Assembly (NCBI RefSeq): GCF_003324485.1
Contig: NZ_QODK01000001.1
Location: forward strand, 620,001 to 684,000
Origin: Cohaesibacter intestini
GTDB lineage: Bacteria > Pseudomonadota > Alphaproteobacteria > Rhizobiales > Cohaesibacteraceae
Reading direction: 5' to 3'
Length of the DNA stretch: 64,000 nucleotides
Shown here: positions 28,361-35,787 of the stretch, piece by piece
How positions within the stretch are numbered: the stretch's first letter is position 1
Layout of the letters: every line of letters starts with the position of its first letter
The notes under the pieces: model-generated
The model's database searches: none
What the model was told of the DNA's origin: nothing
The model's input: only the letters and a program-made list of their open reading frames with translations
Translations under genes and position numbers: made by a program

Positions 28361-29137
28361 TCAGATCGTTATCTTCATGCCGCCGTCAACATAATAGGAC
28401 GCGCCGACGCAATAGCTGGCACGATCCGAGCAAAGAAAAACGAAGAAATCTGCCAACTCTGCCGGTGAGCAAAAGCGCTTGATCGGGGCGAGTTCGTCAG
28501 CAACCCCTTGCAAATAGCCTTCCCAGTCGCCGCCGCTATCCTTGGTGAGTTCGCGCGCGGTATTCTCCCAGTCCGGTGTTTGCACCAGCCCCGGATTGAC
28601 GCAGTTGACCCGAATATTCTTTGGAATGAACTCTGTCGCCATAGTGCGCGACAGCATCATCAAGGCTGCCTTGGTGACATTATAAATTGGCTCATACCAG
28701 AGCGGTTGGACGGCGCAAATGGAGGCATTGTTGAGGATCACTCCCGCTCCCCTCTCCTCCATATAAGGCGCTACCCCGCGGCACAGACGCACCGCCGCCA
28801 TGACATGCAGGTTCCAGTAATCCATCCATTTGTCGTCGGGGGCCTCCATGATGGTCTCGTTTGACCCGGTCCCCGCATTGTTGATCAGAATATCGACGCC
28901 GCCAACCTCACGCACGACGGCAAGCACCGCATCGACGCCTTCCATCGATGAGACATCACCGACCGCCGGCACCGCCTGCTCCCCAATCTGGCGGCACGCC
29001 GCCTCGACCTTGTCGGCATTGCGGCCATTGATCAACACACGCACCCCTTCGGCAGCAAGCCCCTTGGCCACCGCCAGCCCGATACCATCGGAACTGCCGG
29101 TCACCAGTGCCGTTTTGTTGGAAAGATTGAGCTCCAT
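28361..29137 (-). CDS. Short-chain dehydrogenase/reductase (SDR)
   Basis: About 258 residues from ATG 29137, which has a strong AAGGAGGAG site immediately upstream. The cofactor motif TALVTGSSDGIGLAVAKGLA (TGxxxGIG), the NNAG block (VDILINNAGTGSN) and YEPIYNVTKAALMML (YxxxK) are all present. The C-terminus, SYCVGASYYVDGGMKI, is typical of classical SDRs. The physiological substrate is unknown. There is no operon partner: 379 bases follow it and 625 precede it. Confidence 0.9.
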   Translation of the reverse strand: MELNLSNKTALVTGSSDGIGLAVAKGLAAEGVRVLINGRNADKVEAACRQIGEQAVPAVGDVSSMEGVDAVLAVVREVGGVDILINNAGTGSNETIMEAPDDKWMDYWNLHVMAAVRLCRGVAPYMEERGAGVILNNASICAVQPLWYEPIYNVTKAALMMLSRTMATEFIPKNIRVNCVNPGLVQTPDWENTARELTKDSGGDWEGYLQGVADELAPIKRFCSPAELADFFVFLCSDRASYCVGASYYVDGGMKITI

Positions 29138-29762
29138 TTTCTCCTCCTTGAGCCAGAAAGACAGGCACCTGTCCACGCCTTCCATCCCCCGATCTAGCCA
29201 GACCAGACTAGATCAGATCGCAGACCCTGTCATCAGCGCAGGGTTGAAAAGGAAGGGCTGCGCAAGGAGAAGGTGGTGAACAAGCCGAGAAGGGATTGCT
29301 TTCGAAAGACAGTTGGGAGGACATATCCCGTTTCGGTGTCATGCAGGGCCAGTGAGGCACCCTCGCAACCAGACAATCAGCGTCTGGCACGTCATATCCG
29401 ATTGAAGCAATTGGGATCTTTCAATGAGACAGCTTGACACATGCACGCCCCAACCCAATTTTCCAACTTACCCTCGGCGAGCCGCTCACCGAGAAGGGGA
29501 GCTGATAAATCTATAGGGAAGATCCCTAACGCTTGGTGCCTCGAAGCGTTCTTGGTATGGCGGAGAGACAGGGAAAGCCCTCTCAGGCCGATTTTATCAA
29601 TATTTTCAATGCCGTATGATCAACCGGCGGACTTCCTGTATCGCAGGTCTGTAACCCAGTGTCAAGCATCTGTGAGTCTAGCCTAATCTCAGTTGCAGCT
29701 CTTTCTCGGCCTGTGCAGAATTCGCTCCCTACGTTCCTTATAGATAAAGGTGGAAATTTCGT
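29138..29762. other. Intergenic region spanning the left island boundary
   Basis: 625 bases upstream of the SDR gene and upstream of the zinc-ribbon gene, with no supported coding region. It contains the 18-bp attachment-site copy at 29557-29574. Bases beyond 29574 belong to the island. Confidence 0.6.
29557..29574. repeat. Left attachment site (tRNA-Ser 3'-end duplication)
   Basis: The 18 bases ATGGCGGAGAGACAGGGA are identical to 41991-42008, the complement of the tRNA-Ser 3' terminus (acceptor stem, CCA and part of the T arm). Identity stops on both sides (t/g before, a/t after). Confidence 0.85.
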
Positions 29763-30485
29763 ATGACCGAGGCGCAATCCAAATGTATCGAATGCAAAAG
29801 TGACCTGCCTGAAGGAGCTCGAAAATGTCTCAAGTGTGGATCTCGCCAGGATTGGAGAAGATTTCTGGACTTTGGGAATACATCGGCATCATTGCTCATT
29901 GCAACAATATCGGTAATGGCACTCGGAGCCCAAAATTTAATTGATCTAACGAACTGGTTTTCCGATCCCGAGCGCGGTGGGTTAACGGTCAAAATTACTT
30001 CGTTAGGACCAGAGCGTATTTCTCTTTACATCGACAACGACGGGCCAGGAAGTGTCGTATTCAACCAAACAGCCTTGTGTTCAATCTGGCCGACTGAAAA
30101 ATCCTCCACATTGTGGGTAGGGGTTGATGGTGAACCTAACAAATATTTTGATTCTCGTTACCCCACAGCAAAAGAAGTTGTTGGGCGATATATCTATTCA
30201 TACGGCGATAGAAGTCCAATTATTGTTAAATCAGGTCAAGAGTTTTTGCACGATTTAAATAGAAGAGAGCTTCTAATACAAAATAAAGACGGAATAAATT
30301 CCAATGAAAATGAAGTTAAAAGCTACTGCTTCTTCGATTTTATACATGAAAACACATCTCAAGACGCGATTATTGATATTGTAGACAGCTTGGAAGTCAG
30401 TTTTTTTGCCACTGAGAGAGACGTTGTCAAACAGGCAATAGAAGAATACGAAAATATTCGGAAGAAGAGGGCGTTAAAAGACTGA
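29763..30485 (+). CDS. Zinc-ribbon membrane protein of unknown function
   Basis: The protein has 240 residues. An N-terminal zinc ribbon has two CxxC knuckles (CIECKSDLPEGARKCLKCG). One hydrophobic segment follows at about residues 42-60 (ASLLIATISVMALGAQNLI). The remaining roughly 175 residues appear to be a beta-rich domain on the other side of the membrane (ISLYIDNDGPGSVVFNQTAL). The gene is visibly AT-richer than its neighbours, which suits recent acquisition. It is the first gene inside the left island end. I do not recognise a family beyond the zinc ribbon. Confidence 0.75.
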   Translation: MTEAQSKCIECKSDLPEGARKCLKCGSRQDWRRFLDFGNTSASLLIATISVMALGAQNLIDLTNWFSDPERGGLTVKITSLGPERISLYIDNDGPGSVVFNQTALCSIWPTEKSSTLWVGVDGEPNKYFDSRYPTAKEVVGRYIYSYGDRSPIIVKSGQEFLHDLNRRELLIQNKDGINSNENEVKSYCFFDFIHENTSQDAIIDIVDSLEVSFFATERDVVKQAIEEYENIRKKRALKD

Positions 30486-30649
30486 TCTCCCTTATTCAAG
30501 GTTGGTTTTCGGCGCAATTTTGTCAGCCCCCATCTTGCAGATCTAGCCACGACAAACACCCCCCATAGGGCCTTACAAGGGTGCGCTCACGTCCTGCAAT
30601 CGGCAAGGCAAAAGCAACCCCTGAGGCTAAACACTCCAGTTCACAGCCG

Positions 30650-31282
30650 TCACATTCTCCACAGATGCAACGCCTTCTCGCATTCTTCAGGCTGGTCCTT
30701 GATCCTGTAGATGGTTGGGCGCGTGAGGCCCGTCGCCTTGGCTATGGCTGAGATGGTATCGGAGTTGGTCAACATGGCCGTCACCTGTGCCATTTGCTCC
30801 CGGCTGTAGGATGGCTTGCGCCCCCTGTACTTCCCCGGCCTCTGCTTGGCTGCTGCAATGCCTGCCTTCTGTGCTTCTCTTCTGGCTTCCGTCTCTGCCT
30901 GTGCCATTGCTGCCATGAAGCCGATTAGCGCATCCCGCACCGCCTTGGCCATGGGATCTGACTTTGAACCGTCAAAGGTCAAGCCGTTGATGACGGTTTT
31001 GATGGTGACACCTGCGCTGAGCAACTCACGCATGACTTCAGTGACATCATCATAGTTGCGGCCTAGGCGGTCCACCCAGCGGACAACAAGTGTGTCACCT
31101 TCTCTGAGCAGGTCAAACAGGCGTTTCCCCTCTGGTCGTTCCCTCAAGCGAGTAGACACACCGGACACGCCATGATCCGCGACAACCTCGTTGATCTGAA
31201 AGCCTGCCTCTTCGGCTTGTGTCTTCTGATGATCCAAGGTCTGATCCATCGTGGACACACGAGCATATAGAACGGTCTTCAT
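30650..31282 (-). CDS. Serine recombinase (resolvase/invertase family)
   Basis: About 210 residues from ATG 31282, preceded by GGAGG. The catalytic serine motif is TVLYARVSTMDQTLDHQK. The family blocks LVVRWVDRLGRNYDDV and GFMAAMAQAETEARREA are present, and the C-terminal helix-turn-helix (TISAIAKATGLTRPTIYRIK) is Hin/Tn3-resolvase-like. It probably catalyses local inversion or resolution, or is a transposon remnant. No partner transposase is adjacent. It lies inside the island. Confidence 0.92.
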   Translation of the reverse strand: MKTVLYARVSTMDQTLDHQKTQAEEAGFQINEVVADHGVSGVSTRLRERPEGKRLFDLLREGDTLVVRWVDRLGRNYDDVTEVMRELLSAGVTIKTVINGLTFDGSKSDPMAKAVRDALIGFMAAMAQAETEARREAQKAGIAAAKQRPGKYRGRKPSYSREQMAQVTAMLTNSDTISAIAKATGLTRPTIYRIKDQPEECEKALHLWRM

Positions 31283-31318
31283 ATCCTGCCTCCATATGAA
31301 TTTTAGGATAGCGCCCAT

Positions 31319-31729
31319 TTAAAAACCGTCCGCAGATCAAAATCAACCCTAGTGAACACACTTTTGAAGCCCCTTGTGCATATCCGTTGTGGCTTACCCT
31401 AGAATTCATTCGCACCGCAGCATGCCTGCTGATTGCCCTCCAAGATAGTGCCCCAACGCATAGGGTCAGGATCGCGTCAGGAGAGTCTGCAGGCAGCCGC
31501 GTCAACAAATGAGCCACTGCATCAAAGCGATATCCAACGCCTCTGCGAGCGCATTCTGAGGTCATCCAAAGCAGCTTCAAAGCGGGTTTCTAGAGCACAA
31601 TCACGTGGCTGACGCATTCGGCATGCCGCTTAGCCTGAACCAACGTTGACTATGGACAACAGCACGACGGAGCATCATATTTGATGCAAAAGCAATGAAT
31701 ACAACCAACCAAACCAAGGCTCGTGAATT
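31319..31729. other. Intergenic region in the island without a supported gene
   Basis: 411 bases between the recombinase and the next small gene. A minus-strand open frame covers part of it, but its extension into the recombinase gene is in another frame and it shows no domain I can name. It may hold degraded genes. Confidence 0.45.
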
Positions 31730-32068
31730 GTGTCTAAGATCCGATTTGAACGACGTGAGGTGATGGCGTTCCTCAATGAGCACTATCCAAGCTGCAGCTC
31801 CTACTACAAGCAAAAAATTGCGTTCAGAACGAGCAGAAGGCGTTGGAACGACGTCACGATAGGGAAAGCCGTCGGTATCACTGTCACGAACTATGTCCGG
31901 CATCATATGACGCAATATGAATATCTGATGGGAGCGCTGAAGCTGACACGTGAAGAGGCTCGGATTGTTGTTGCAGAGGAAGTCAAGGATATCTGGCAGA
32001 GCTGGCAACAGCCGAGGCTTGACACGACACCTGCAGACGATGCATCGGCAGCGCCCACCGACCAGTGA
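31730..32068 (+). CDS. Small hypothetical island protein
   Basis: This 112-residue frame starts at GTG 31730. The translation looks protein-like: REVMAFLNEHYPSCSSYYKQ, then TIGKAVGITVTNYVRHHM and LKLTREEARIVVAEEV, ending in a loose acidic tail. It is mostly helical by eye, basic at the N-terminus and without membrane segments. The N-terminal part faintly recalls RNA-binding ProQ/FinO proteins, but the rest does not fit, and I do not assign it. A minus-strand frame covers the same DNA and looks like a shadow. Confidence 0.45.
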   Translation: MSKIRFERREVMAFLNEHYPSCSSYYKQKIAFRTSRRRWNDVTIGKAVGITVTNYVRHHMTQYEYLMGALKLTREEARIVVAEEVKDIWQSWQQPRLDTTPADDASAAPTDQ

Positions 32069-32643
32069 CCCTCCAGCAGTGCAAACGCAGAGCCCTGCCA
32101 AGACCTCCATACCAAGGAAACCCAACAAACGTTGTCACGTCAGTGGCCCCTAGCAGCCCATCGGTCCTTTCTGGGAGGTGGGGACCGGCCACTAGAGCTG
32201 ACCACCAAAGGCTCCCAATAATTAGGTTCCCCTATAGAGGCAAGCCTCCGTAGGTAACTAGAGGGGTATAGAGAGAGGGTATAGGTATGGATGTATTAGG
32301 TTAGATATCTATAGATAGGTAGGAGGAAGCAGGAGACATAGGGTGTAGACATCAGGGACATCTGGAGGGAAGACATCCATAGGGAACACATCCTCCTCCC
32401 ACCCATAAAGGGGAGGGCTAAGAGATGAAGGGGGAACAGAGGCAGTCATAACGAAGGGAGAGATCGTTGTAGTGGGGTCTATAGGGGAACCCAATCAACC
32501 TGCCTAGGCCTTCTCAACTGCAACCCATGCCTGTGAACACACCATTCCTTTCGCCTTCCCCTCCGCCTCAGGGGCGTCTACTGTGCCGACCAAAGTTTCG
32601 TATCGGTTTGTTTTTGCTGATGCCCCAAGGACAAGGAAGCAGG
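32069..32643. other. Purine-rich intergenic region upstream of hsdM
   Basis: 575 bases without a supported gene. From about 32240 to 32480 the plus strand is strongly purine-biased, with recurring TATAGA/TATAGG and GACATC words. The stretch is bounded by an imperfect inverted repeat (listed separately). It must contain or adjoin the promoter of the hsd operon. Confidence 0.55.
32221..32495. repeat. 18-bp imperfect inverted repeats bounding about 240 bp of noncoding DNA
   Basis: ATTAGGTTCCCCTATAGA (32221-32238) and TCTATAGGGGAACCCAAT (32478-32495) are reverse complements with one mismatch. The ends are 275 bases apart overall. No transposase and no clear target-site duplication is visible. 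It could be a miniature inverted-repeat element, a recombination substrate or a long-range regulatory pair. Confidence 0.55.
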
Positions 32644-34158
32644 ATGCCACAATCAGTCGTCACCCAGGATCAGATCAACAAGGCCGCCTGGGCGGTGTGT
32701 GACACCTTTCGGGGGGTCGTGGATGCAGCGGACTACAAGAACTATGTCCTCACCATGCTGTTCCTCAAATATATCTCCGATGTCTGGAGCGATCACTATG
32801 CGGGCTACAAGGCGGAACATGGCGATGCACCTGAGTTGATCGAGGCGATGATGGCGAAGGAAAACTTTGTCCTGCCGCCGCAGTCGAGCTTTGACTACCT
32901 CTATGAACACCGGCATGAGCCTAAGAATGGCGAGCGCATCGACAAGGCCCTTCATGCCATCGAAGACGCCAACGGCACCAAGCTGCGCGACGTGTTCCAG
33001 GACATCAGTTTCAACTCCAACAAGCTCGGCGATGAAAAGCAGAAGAACGATACCCTGCGTATGCTGCTCGAGGATTTCGCCAGAGACGAGCTTGACCTGC
33101 GCCCGAGCCGTGTGGGGGCGCTGGATGTCATCGGTGGGGCATATGAATATCTCATCTCCCGCTTTGCGTCTGAGGCTGGTAAGTCGGCGGGGGAGTTCTA
33201 CACCCCGGCAGAAGTGTCGACCCTCATGTCCCATTTGGTCGAGCCGAAGGAAGGGGATCTGATCTGCGATCCGACCTGTGGCTCTGGCTCGCTTTTGATG
33301 AAATGCGGTCGGCGCATTCTGGAGGGGACAGGCAAGCGCATCTATTCGCTGTTTGGTCAGGAGGCCATCGGGTCGACCTGGGCGCTGGCCAAGATGAATA
33401 TGTTCCTGCATGGCGAGACCAACCATCGCATCGAGTGGGGCGACACCATCCGCAACCCCAAGCTCCAGGATGGCAATGGCAACCTGTTGCATTTCGACGT
33501 GGTGGTGGCCAACCCGCCCTTCAGTCTCGACAAGTGGGGCATTGGCAGCGCCGAGAAGGACCCTCACAAGCGTTTCTGGCGCGGTCTGCCACCCAAGACA
33601 AAGGGCGACTATGCTTTCATCTCCCACATGGTAGAGACCCTGAAGCCCGACACGGGTCGCATGGCGGTGGTGGTGCCCCATGGGGTACTGTTCCGTGCCT
33701 CATCGGAAGGCAAGATCCGCAAGGCGCTGATCGAGGAGAACCTGCTGGACGCTGTCATTGGTCTGCCCGAGAAGCTGTTCTTCGGCACAGGCATCCCGGC
33801 GGCAATCCTCATCTTCAAACACAATAAGCCAGACAGCTCGGTGCTGTTCATCGATGCCAGCCGGGACTATGTCGATGGCAAGAACCAGAACAAGCTGGGC
33901 GAGGCGCAGATCACCAAGATCATCGAGACCTATCGCGCCCGTGAGACGCTCGACAAATATGCCTATCGCGCCAGCCTTGAGGAGATCGCCGAGAACGACT
34001 TCAACCTCAACATCCCGCGCTATGTCGACACCTTCGAGGAAGAAGAGGAGATCGACCTCGTCGCCGTCCGCACGGAACGCAAGGCCCTGAACGAGGAAAT
34101 GGCCGAGCTGGAAGCCAAGATGGACGCCTATCTCAAGGAGCTCGGTTATGGTGCCTGA
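32644..34158 (+). CDS. hsdM: Type I restriction-modification DNA methyltransferase HsdM
   Basis: About 504 residues from ATG 32644 (AAGGA upstream; a longer frame opens at 32527). The N-terminal helical domain has KNYVLTMLFLKYISDVWSDH. The SAM-binding motif is CDPTCGSGSLLM, preceded by GEFYTPAEVSTLM. The catalytic motif is VVANPPFSLDKWG (NPPF, N6-adenine methylation). With HsdS it methylates the bipartite target; with HsdR it forms the nuclease. The 3' end overlaps hsdS by 11 bases. Confidence 0.96.
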   Translation: MPQSVVTQDQINKAAWAVCDTFRGVVDAADYKNYVLTMLFLKYISDVWSDHYAGYKAEHGDAPELIEAMMAKENFVLPPQSSFDYLYEHRHEPKNGERIDKALHAIEDANGTKLRDVFQDISFNSNKLGDEKQKNDTLRMLLEDFARDELDLRPSRVGALDVIGGAYEYLISRFASEAGKSAGEFYTPAEVSTLMSHLVEPKEGDLICDPTCGSGSLLMKCGRRILEGTGKRIYSLFGQEAIGSTWALAKMNMFLHGETNHRIEWGDTIRNPKLQDGNGNLLHFDVVVANPPFSLDKWGIGSAEKDPHKRFWRGLPPKTKGDYAFISHMVETLKPDTGRMAVVVPHGVLFRASSEGKIRKALIEENLLDAVIGLPEKLFFGTGIPAAILIFKHNKPDSSVLFIDASRDYVDGKNQNKLGEAQITKIIETYRARETLDKYAYRASLEEIAENDFNLNIPRYVDTFEEEEEIDLVAVRTERKALNEEMAELEAKMDAYLKELGYGA

Positions 34159-35377
34159 GGGTTGGGTGAAGCTGGCTTTGTCAAGCGTCGCAGACGTGCG
34201 TACCGGCATTGCAAAAGGCAAAAAGGACATTTCTGATCCCATCTCTATGCCTTATCTCAGGGTCGCGAATGTGCAAGACGGTTACCTAGATCTCAGCGAG
34301 ATTAAAGAGATTGAAGTCAGCAGGAACATGGTTGAGCGATACCGTCTGCAAGATGGTGACGTTCTTATGACCGAGGGAGGAGACTTCGATAAATTGGGGC
34401 GGGGCACTATTTGGCGCGGACAAGTACCCAACTGTTTACACCAAAATCATGTGTTTGCGGTGAGAGTTCATGAAGGCAAGCTCTTGCCATTTTTCTTCGC
34501 AATGCTGAGTGGAGGGGCCTACGGAAAGCGATATTTCCTTAAAGCGGCCAAACGCAGCACTAACTTGGCAAGCATCAACTCAACCCAGCTCAAGGCATTT
34601 CCCGTCCTCCTCCCCCCTCTCTCCGAACAGAAGAAGATCGCCGAGATCCTGTCGACGTGGGACCGGGCGATTGAGGTGGCGGAGCGGCAGCTAGAGACTG
34701 CACGGCTTCAGAAAAAGGCCCTGATGCAACAGCTCCTAACCGGCACCCGCCGCCTCCCCGGATTTGATGGCGAGTGGAAGACCGTGAAGTTGGGGGATAT
34801 TGCTGACACTTATTCAGGCCTATCTGGTAAGTCAAAAACAGATTTTGGCTCAGGGGCCCCGTATATTCCATACAAAAATGTCTTTGATAATGCCGAGACT
34901 GACGCTTCATTTCTTGAGCTAGTTCAACTGTCTCGGGGAGAAGAGCAAAACAGAGTTCGAAAAGGTGATGTAATATTCACCACGTCTTCCGAAGTTCCTA
35001 AAGAAGTTGGGATGAGTTCTGTTGTTTTATTCGAAATGGAAGAATTGTATTTAAATAGTTTCTGTTTTGGATTGCGAATGCATGAAATGGGCGTTCTGCT
35101 GCCCGTTTTTGGAAAGCATTTTTTCAGATCGGGGCATGTACGACGAAAAATTGTAGTCCTAGCTCAAGGATCAACGCGCTATAATCTGTCCAAAAAGGAA
35201 TTTATGAAAATCGAGATCGATCTTCCCTGCCCTCAAGAGCAGGAGGCAATAGCGGAATATCTAGAAAAGGCTGCCCAACAGGTTGTTAGTTTGAAGCACT
35301 CTATATCCCACCTCCGCACCGAAAAACGCGCTTTGATGCAGCAGTTGCTGACTGGCAAGAAGAGGGTGACGGTCTGA
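34148..35377 (+). CDS. hsdS: Type I restriction-modification specificity subunit HsdS
   Basis: A 409-residue DNA-recognition subunit. It has two target-recognition domains (about residues 1-150 and 205-350), each followed by a conserved coiled-coil spacer. The first spacer reads PPLSEQKKIAEILSTWDRA and KKALMQQLLTGTRRLPGF. The second reads PQEQEAIAEYLEKAAQQV and EKRALMQQLLTGKKR. The two spacers are similar, giving the usual pseudo-dimeric layout. The recognition domains are more AT-rich than the rest of the operon, as expected for exchanged specificity domains. The stop overlaps the next start (TGATG). Confidence 0.95.
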   Translation: MVPEGWVKLALSSVADVRTGIAKGKKDISDPISMPYLRVANVQDGYLDLSEIKEIEVSRNMVERYRLQDGDVLMTEGGDFDKLGRGTIWRGQVPNCLHQNHVFAVRVHEGKLLPFFFAMLSGGAYGKRYFLKAAKRSTNLASINSTQLKAFPVLLPPLSEQKKIAEILSTWDRAIEVAERQLETARLQKKALMQQLLTGTRRLPGFDGEWKTVKLGDIADTYSGLSGKSKTDFGSGAPYIPYKNVFDNAETDASFLELVQLSRGEEQNRVRKGDVIFTTSSEVPKEVGMSSVVLFEMEELYLNSFCFGLRMHEMGVLLPVFGKHFFRSGHVRRKIVVLAQGSTRYNLSKKEFMKIEIDLPCPQEQEAIAEYLEKAAQQVVSLKHSISHLRTEKRALMQQLLTGKKRVTV

Positions 35378-35652
35378 TGAAGGATGTAAATGCCCCATGG
35401 AGTGACTACCAGCAAGTTATCGTCGAGACCTATGAGGCAAGCCGACACGGCAGGGGCAAGGCGATCCATGTCCGCCCCGTTGAGGGCGAAGCCTTTCCCG
35501 TTACCATGGATGTGGAATGCTCCCGCTCCATGCGCAAGGCGCATCCGGTTGGCACCCGTTTCCGCATCTATGCCAAGGAGACAAGCCGAGCAGGCAGCAA
35601 GCCCTTCCTCTACTCCCATTTCAACTGGCCCTATGAGGTGGTGAGCAGCTGA
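35377..35652 (+). CDS. Small hypothetical protein between hsdS and hsdR
   Basis: A 91-residue protein whose ATG shares one base with the hsdS stop (TGATG), so it is translated as part of the operon. The sequence is basic and compact: YEASRHGRGKAIHVRPVEGE, then CSRSMRKAHPVGTRFRIYAK and a final HFNWPYEVVSS. No domain is recognised. Its place inside the restriction operon suggests a role in controlling or assisting the complex, but this is inference from position. A second frame over the same bases is a shadow. Confidence 0.7.
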   Translation: MKDVNAPWSDYQQVIVETYEASRHGRGKAIHVRPVEGEAFPVTMDVECSRSMRKAHPVGTRFRIYAKETSRAGSKPFLYSHFNWPYEVVSS

Positions 35653-35787
35653 CCTTTTCGGTGGCAAAAGGTCTTTTTCTTCAACCACACCTTGCTCCTT
35701 GCCGCGCTGTTGTGCTGACATGACAACAACTTGAGGTCGCTCTGCCGTCCTGCTTTCGCAAAGCCCAGTTTCTTGCCCGAGGCCACC

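Noticed and set aside
29557-29574. A second tRNA-Ser gene
   Set aside because: Only the 3' end sequence is duplicated; no anticodon arm or 5' half is present.
31319-31580. IS66-like transposase remnant in a minus-strand frame
   Set aside because: A few residues (DAVAHLLTRLPADS) look suggestive, but too little to support it.
31730-32068. Possible ProQ/FinO relative
   Set aside because: Only the first helix is reminiscent; the RNA-binding core is not recognisable.
32221-32495. Calling this a MITE
   Set aside because: Inverted ends are visible, but no target-site duplication or second copy can be shown here.
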